Source of the DNA: UBA2965 sp036526135
GTDB lineage: Bacteria; Pseudomonadota; Gammaproteobacteria; Pseudomonadales; Azotimanducaceae
NCBI GenBank assembly: GCA_036526135.1
Contig: DATCZA010000039.1
Span: forward strand, 1 to 53,372
Reading direction: 5' to 3'
Length of the DNA stretch: 53,372 bases
In this document: positions 49,654 through 53,372 of the stretch, one piece after another
Position numbering within the stretch: position 1 is the stretch's first letter
How the letters are laid out: every line of letters begins with the position of its first letter
Position numbers and translations under genes: made by a program
Notes under the pieces: model-generated
Database searches by the model: none
What the model saw: the letters and a program-made list of their open reading frames with translations, nothing else
Told to the model about the DNA's origin: nothing

Positions 49654-50151
49654 TTGAACCGGCGCAATCTGGCAATTGTTGCTCTGTGCTGCTTACCGAC
49701 GATCGCCATCACGACCGTGGTCGCGCAACGGTATTCGTCAGATGAGCGTGGCGTTGGCGGATCGCCTGCATCAGCAGCCCATGTGGACGAAGCTGTCGGC
49801 CGGGTGGTGGCCCAGCCGATGCGGCCCGGCGAGCCTGTGGGCCCTGCAGCCGTGGTAGCTTCGGTCAGCTATGAGGGGGATGTTGCCGGGCTGCCGAAAA
49901 CGGCGGCTGTGTTCGTCTTCGCTCGCCGATCTGGCGAGCGCATGCCGGTCGCGGTGGAACGGCTCGCGCCGGCACGTCTGCCGGTGGACGTGGTGTTCCG
50001 CCATGAGGCGGGTGCGGAGCTCGAGATCGTGGCCAGGGTGAGCCTGCTGGGAGGCGCAAAGCTCGAGGAGGGCGATGTGGAGTCGGCGGTGACCGTTGTC
50101 GCGCCCGGGGAGGGCGAGAAGGTGATCGCGCTTCGTTTGCCTGGGATTTAG
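49654..50151 (+). CDS. Membrane-anchored protein resembling the CcmI C-terminal domain
   Basis: 165 residues from a TTG at 49654, with an N-terminal anchor (LAIVALCCLPTIAITTVV). The soluble part TAAVFVFARRSGERMPVAVE, LAPARLPVDVVF and ARVSLLGGAKLEEGDVES (in part) is like the C-terminal domain of CcmI/CycH cytochrome c biogenesis proteins, without their TPR region. An upstream start at 49588 is possible but would add residues before the anchor. Divergent from the molybdoenzyme gene, convergent with the stress protein. Function unknown; cytochrome or redox-protein assembly is a guess from the likeness. Confidence 0.6.
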   Translation: MNRRNLAIVALCCLPTIAITTVVAQRYSSDERGVGGSPASAAHVDEAVGRVVAQPMRPGEPVGPAAVVASVSYEGDVAGLPKTAAVFVFARRSGERMPVAVERLAPARLPVDVVFRHEAGAELEIVARVSLLGGAKLEEGDVESAVTVVAPGEGEKVIALRLPGI

Positions 50152-50163
50152 CAGGCGCGCGGA

Positions 50164-51060
50164 TCAGCTCTGCTGGGAATCGGGCACCGTGAGGATGTCG
50201 ATTTCGGTCAGCTGGCTGAGCACGGATTCCGCCGAGTTGCCGATGAACAGCCGCTTCAATCCCGTGCGCGCGGCGGTGCCCATCACGACGATGTCCACCT
50301 CGCATGCGCTGGCAACCTCGTCGATGACGTCGCAGACGTCTCCGGTTTTGACCTGCAGGGACCCGTAGTCGTGGGGATGAGCATCGGCCAGGGCGCGCAG
50401 CGCGTCCATCCGTCGTGCTTCCGCCTCTCGCTGGAACTCCTCCAGCGTCTGGTTGGGCGCGCTCGAGCTCGGCGGCGGGCTCGCCGCCACCAGGTGAAGC
50501 TCGCCCCCCAGAGTTTCCGCGAGGGTCCTGCCCCACTCGATGAGCAGGCTGTTCAGGGCTGCGTGCTGACGGTCCCCGGCGTCCAGCGCGACCAGCACGT
50601 TGGTCGGTTCGCGCCAGGTCGAAGCGGAAGTCAGCAGGAGCGGAGCATGAGCGCGCGCGGCGAGCTTGAGCTCTTCGGGCAACAGCAGGCGCTTCACACC
50701 GCCGCGGTCGTGTCGGGGAGCGACGATGAGGTCGGATCCCGATTGAATGGCGAAGCGGGCCACGGCATCGTCATGGTGCTTTGACCACAGGATCTCCGCA
50801 TTCAGCTCCGCGACCCGTTCGCTGTAGCGCGCGAGCTCGGCCGACAGGTTGTTGAGCTCCGCCTCCTTCATGCGCGAGGCGATGGTGTCGATCTCTTCCT
50901 GCGGGAAGTGCTGGGTGGGCTCCTCGCTGACCACGTCCCAGCAGGTCTGAACCACGGTGATGTTTGCCCCGGTGAAGTGCTCCAGGCGGGCGGCCTTCCT
51001 CATCGCGCTTCCCATCGATTCCCGATCGTGCAGGGCCACCAGTATGTTCTTCAGCTCCAT
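50164..51060 (-). CDS. Tandem universal stress protein (UspE-like)
   Basis: 298 residues with two Usp domains, as in UspE. The second half has NVLVALDAGDRQHAALN, VVMGTAARTGLKRLFIGNSAESVL with the G-2x-G-9x-G(S) nucleotide pattern; the first has ILVALHDRESMGSAM and IVAPRHDRGGVKRLLL (in part). The ATG at 51060 begins the first beta strand and is preferred over a TTG at 51093. Usp proteins help survival under stress; nothing here points to a specific signal. The receiver-only gene lies 46 bases upstream on the same strand and may be co-transcribed. Confidence 0.87.
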   Translation of the reverse strand: MELKNILVALHDRESMGSAMRKAARLEHFTGANITVVQTCWDVVSEEPTQHFPQEEIDTIASRMKEAELNNLSAELARYSERVAELNAEILWSKHHDDAVARFAIQSGSDLIVAPRHDRGGVKRLLLPEELKLAARAHAPLLLTSASTWREPTNVLVALDAGDRQHAALNSLLIEWGRTLAETLGGELHLVAASPPPSSSAPNQTLEEFQREAEARRMDALRALADAHPHDYGSLQVKTGDVCDVIDEVASACEVDIVVMGTAARTGLKRLFIGNSAESVLSQLTEIDILTVPDSQQS

Positions 51061-51106
51061 GGACGAATCCACCGTGGTCGAGTTGGAAGACAATTGTGCC
51101 AGCCCA

Positions 51107-51457
51107 TCATCTCGAGACGAAGGACAGTATCCGGCGATGGACGAGCGGCTTCGGAAACACGTTGCGAATGCCCGCGCGATAGGCTTGTGCTACTCGGGCG
51201 GGGTCGCTCTGGCTGATCAGCAGGGCAAAGGGTGCTGCCAGGCTCTTTTCGGTCAGCGCGCCGAACACGGCCAGCCCCGTGGTGTCCGGGAGGTCGGCCT
51301 CGCAGATGACGCAGCCCACGGTATCGGCTTCTGCGGCGTCCAGAAACTCCTGCCCGGTGGCAAAGGTCGACACTTCGTGACCACTCAACCGCATCAATGT
51401 GGCCAGGCTGTCACGTACGGCGGGGTCGCCGTCGACGACGCAGACGTTAGCGTTCAT
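51107..51457 (-). CDS. Single-domain receiver protein lacking the phosphoacceptor Asp
   Basis: 116 residues, one FixJ-like receiver domain and no output domain. VCVVDGDPAVRDSLATLMRL gives the acidic pair (Asp9, Asp11), and Lys103 in FPKP is kept. At the phosphoacceptor site the sequence is GCVICEADLPDTTG, so Glu53 replaces the Asp seen in GCLVLDIRMPGMSG of the FixJ homologue at 52774. Ser82 stands for the conserved Thr/Ser. Such a protein cannot be phosphorylated normally and may mimic the active state. ATG at 51457. It precedes the universal stress gene on the same strand and may regulate or titrate a partner of a two-component system nearby. Confidence 0.8.
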   Translation of the reverse strand: MNANVCVVDGDPAVRDSLATLMRLSGHEVSTFATGQEFLDAAEADTVGCVICEADLPDTTGLAVFGALTEKSLAAPFALLISQSDPARVAQAYRAGIRNVFPKPLVHRRILSFVSR

Positions 51458-51634
51458 GACAATCCGAAACGAAGAATGACTCTGGGCCGATAACTTATGG
51501 CGCGGGCCGATACCTGCAAATACGGATATGTACCTAACGCATCGCCCGGAGGCGTTCGGGCCCGGCCGTTGACCCTGGTAGAATCCGGCGCGGCGGCTTG
51601 GTGTCCTTCCCGCGAGGGACGCATTGTTTTCGAG

Positions 51635-52696
51635 ATGGTGAGTCTTTCCGAACAGATGCATTCGACCGGTAAGCAGAACTTCGATGATTTGGATGCCGAG
51701 GGCCGTATCGGGCTCGTGCTCAGAAGGGGCATCAGGTGGACGGTGGTCGGGTTTGCCAGCCTGTGGGCTGCGGGCGCCGTTTACGTGGACGGACCGTTAG
51801 GCATGGACGACGGCAACATCTGGCTGGCTGTTGCGTGGCTTGCGGTCGCCGCGGCGTGCCTGGCTCTGATCCGGATTGCCTGGAAGAAATATCTCGTCTG
51901 GCTGGTCTGGTTTCTAGTGGTGCTGATTCCCTGGACGGCCAAGAGCCCTTCCAACGAGAGGCCGTGGAAACCCGAGTGGGCCAAGACCGGATGGGTGGAG
52001 TTCAGCGACGGTGCGCTCGAGTTTCACAATTTCCGAAACTTCGACTACGGCGCCGACGGTTCGGTGGTGGAGTCCTGGGAAACCCGCACGGTCAGTATTC
52101 GCAATCTTCGCGGCATGGATTACTTTCACGATGCGTTCGGCGGTGACCTGATAGCCCACCCCATGCTCTCCTTCGATTTCGGAGCTGACGGTTACGTTGC
52201 GTTGTCCGTGGAAACGCGCCGCGAGGTCGATGAGGCCTACTCGAAGCTCGGCGGGCTCTACAAGATGTTCGAGCTGCAGTACCTGTGGGGCGATGAGCGC
52301 GACTTCGTCCGGGTACGGACCAACGTACGTGATGAGCCCGTGTATCTGTACCGCACCAGCTTCCCGCGCGAGCAGGCGCTGTTCGTTCTTCTCGACTCGG
52401 TTCGGGAGACCAACCTGCTCGCACGCCAGCCGCGCTTCTACAACGTGATCAGCGCCAACTGCACCACCAGCCTGCTCGCGCAGACCGTGGAGTTTCGCAA
52501 TGCCCCGTTCGACATCCGAATGCTCGCCAATGGACGCTTTGACGAGCTGATATACGAAACCGGCGGTATTCTGGCAGACGGCCTGCCGTTTGAAGAGCTC
52601 AGGGAGCGTGCGCTGATCAACCCGGTGGCGCTCTACGCGCACGGCGATGCGGCGTTCTCGCAGCGCATCCGAGCAGATCGGGTCGGGTTCGACTAG
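51635..52696 (+). CDS. DUF4105 (Lnb N-terminal periplasmic domain) membrane protein
   Basis: 353 residues. Two or three hydrophobic segments near the N-terminus (VVGFASLWAAGAVYV, LAVAWLAVAAACLALI, YLVWLVWFLVVLIP) anchor a large domain of the DUF4105 family: HPMLSFDFGADGYVALSVETRRE (in part) and ISANCTTSLLAQ with a conserved cysteine and histidine reminiscent of a Cys/His hydrolase fold. The function is unproven. Start ATG at 51635 is uncertain; an upstream start at 51497 or a later ATG at 51656 is possible. It is divergent from the receiver gene and convergent with the FixJ-like regulator. Confidence 0.8.
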   Translation: MVSLSEQMHSTGKQNFDDLDAEGRIGLVLRRGIRWTVVGFASLWAAGAVYVDGPLGMDDGNIWLAVAWLAVAAACLALIRIAWKKYLVWLVWFLVVLIPWTAKSPSNERPWKPEWAKTGWVEFSDGALEFHNFRNFDYGADGSVVESWETRTVSIRNLRGMDYFHDAFGGDLIAHPMLSFDFGADGYVALSVETRREVDEAYSKLGGLYKMFELQYLWGDERDFVRVRTNVRDEPVYLYRTSFPREQALFVLLDSVRETNLLARQPRFYNVISANCTTSLLAQTVEFRNAPFDIRMLANGRFDELIYETGGILADGLPFEELRERALINPVALYAHGDAAFSQRIRADRVGFD

Positions 52697-52773
52697 TCCT
52701 TTCGGGGAACCCCGCGCTCCAACGGCTCTCCGCGATGGTCGCCGGGCCGGGATCTCCGGTCAGCTGCTGCCGG

Positions 52774-53372
52774 CTACGGCCCGTCGGCCTGGTCCAGGGT
52801 CAGCTTCATACGCACCAGGTCGGCCAGGGTTCGAGCTTCGGTCTTCTGCATGACCTGGCTTCGATGAATCTCCACGGTTCGCTCGCTGATGCCCAGCTCG
52901 ATGGCGACGACCTTGTTTGCCTGGCCCTGGGCCACCCGTTCGAATACCTCGTGCTCGCGCGGAGTGAGCGCCGCGACCCTCTCCCGGATGGTCGTCAGGT
53001 TGTCGTACGCGCCGCGCTGATCTTCGTCCGCGTTGAGCGCCGCATGTATGCGATCGAGCAGCTCCTGGTCCCGAAAGGGTTTGCGAATGAAATCGATCGC
53101 GCCCCGCTTCATGGCCTCGACGGCCATGGGAATGTCGCCGTGGCCGGTGATGAAAACGATCGGGATCGGGGCTTTGTCCTCCAGCAGGCGCTCCTGGAGC
53201 TCCAGCCCGCTCATGCCGGGCATGCGGATGTCGAGCACCAGGCAGCCGGGACGGGCCCGATCGTAGGCTTCGAGAAAGGCCTCCGCCGTGGCATAGGTTT
53301 CCACCGCCAGATCCACCGACTCCAGCAGCCATCGCAACGAGTTGCGTACCGAGTCGTCGTCGTCAACGACGA
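52774..53372 (-). CDS. FixJ/NarL-family response regulator, 5' end beyond the window
   Basis: Receiver plus LuxR-type output domain; the first residues are cut by the window edge, though VVDDDDSVRNSL is already visible, so only a few are missing. The phosphoacceptor Asp is in GCLVLDIRMPGMSG, Thr in VFITGHGD and Lys in FIRKPF. The DNA-binding part has LTPREHEVFERVAQGQANKVVA and LGISERTVEIHRSQVMQK (in part), typical of FixJ. It is convergent with the DUF4105 gene. A sensor kinase would be expected beyond the window end. Comparison with the degenerate receiver at 51107 shows what that protein has lost. Confidence 0.9.
   Translation of the reverse strand, partial: VVDDDDSVRNSLRWLLESVDLAVETYATAEAFLEAYDRARPGCLVLDIRMPGMSGLELQERLLEDKAPIPIVFITGHGDIPMAVEAMKRGAIDFIRKPFRDQELLDRIHAALNADEDQRGAYDNLTTIRERVAALTPREHEVFERVAQGQANKVVAIELGISERTVEIHRSQVMQKTEARTLADLVRMKLTLDQADGP

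Noticed and set aside
1..53372. CRISPR arrays, tRNA/rRNA genes, insertion sequences, integrases or phage genes
   Set aside because: None seen on reading; no transposase motifs, regular repeats or att-like duplications were found.

Overview
The window is uniformly GC-rich, densely coded and bacterial. Gene families (HAE1-type RND efflux, CaiB, PaaABCDE, HpaR/HpaB, exosortase E, FixJ-type regulator, thioredoxin reductase with a CATC centre) point to a proteobacterium, most likely an aerobic, possibly marine gammaproteobacterium; that placement is inference. I saw no rRNA, tRNA, CRISPR array or insertion sequence, and no gene-free stretch longer than 300 bases.

Layout. 1-5.7 kb: the end of a PQQ alcohol dehydrogenase, a Na/phosphate cotransporter, a CoA-transferase and hpaH. 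5.7-7.8 kb (minus): a two-gene exosortase E / VPEID-CTERM sorting unit with an extremely small substrate. 8-20.6 kb: a 4-hydroxyphenylacetate block containing succinate-semialdehyde dehydrogenase, a soluble reductive dehalogenase, two HpaR-type MarR repressors, HpaB, HpaE, a LigA/LigB-type extradiol dioxygenase, a cupin, a GFA protein, an FAH-family enzyme and HpaF, followed by two secreted proteins of unknown role. 20.6-28.1 kb: an RND pump with its adaptor, a malonyl-CoA synthetase and a second Na/phosphate cotransporter. 28.1-34.4 kb: a MauD-like thioredoxin, two small enzymes, paaABCDE and a 3-hydroxyisobutyrate-dehydrogenase-like gene. 34.5-38.7 kb: an archease/RtcB chimeric remnant, an intact UPF0182 protein, and fused remnants of an M20 amidohydrolase and a glutamate-cysteine-ligase-like protein. 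38.7-41 kb: trxB, a thioesterase and a ribosome-hibernation factor. 41-45.7 kb: two convergent operons, each encoding both subunits of a TTQ (tryptophan tryptophylquinone) aromatic amine dehydrogenase. 45.9-53.4 kb: a decayed TonB receptor, a molybdopterin oxidoreductase, a CcmI-like fragment protein, a universal stress protein, a degenerate receiver protein, a DUF4105 protein and a FixJ-like regulator cut by the window end.

How the genes fit together. The amine dehydrogenases should oxidise arylethylamines such as tyramine or phenylethylamine to arylacetaldehydes in the periplasm. After oxidation to the acid, by an enzyme not identified here, 4-hydroxyphenylacetate would go through HpaB, LigAB-type cleavage, HpaE, HpaF, the FAH protein and HpaH, and the succinic semialdehyde would be oxidised by the GabD-like enzyme; phenylacetyl-CoA would enter PaaABCDE. 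The dehalogenase, which keeps every active-site residue I can recall for the halophenol dehalogenase NpRdhA, suggests that halogenated (for example bromo- or iodo-) tyramine or hydroxyphenylacetate is fed into the same route. That integrated reading is the main hypothesis. HpaI, HpaC, PaaK/G/Z and the TTQ maturation genes mauE/F/G are not in the window.
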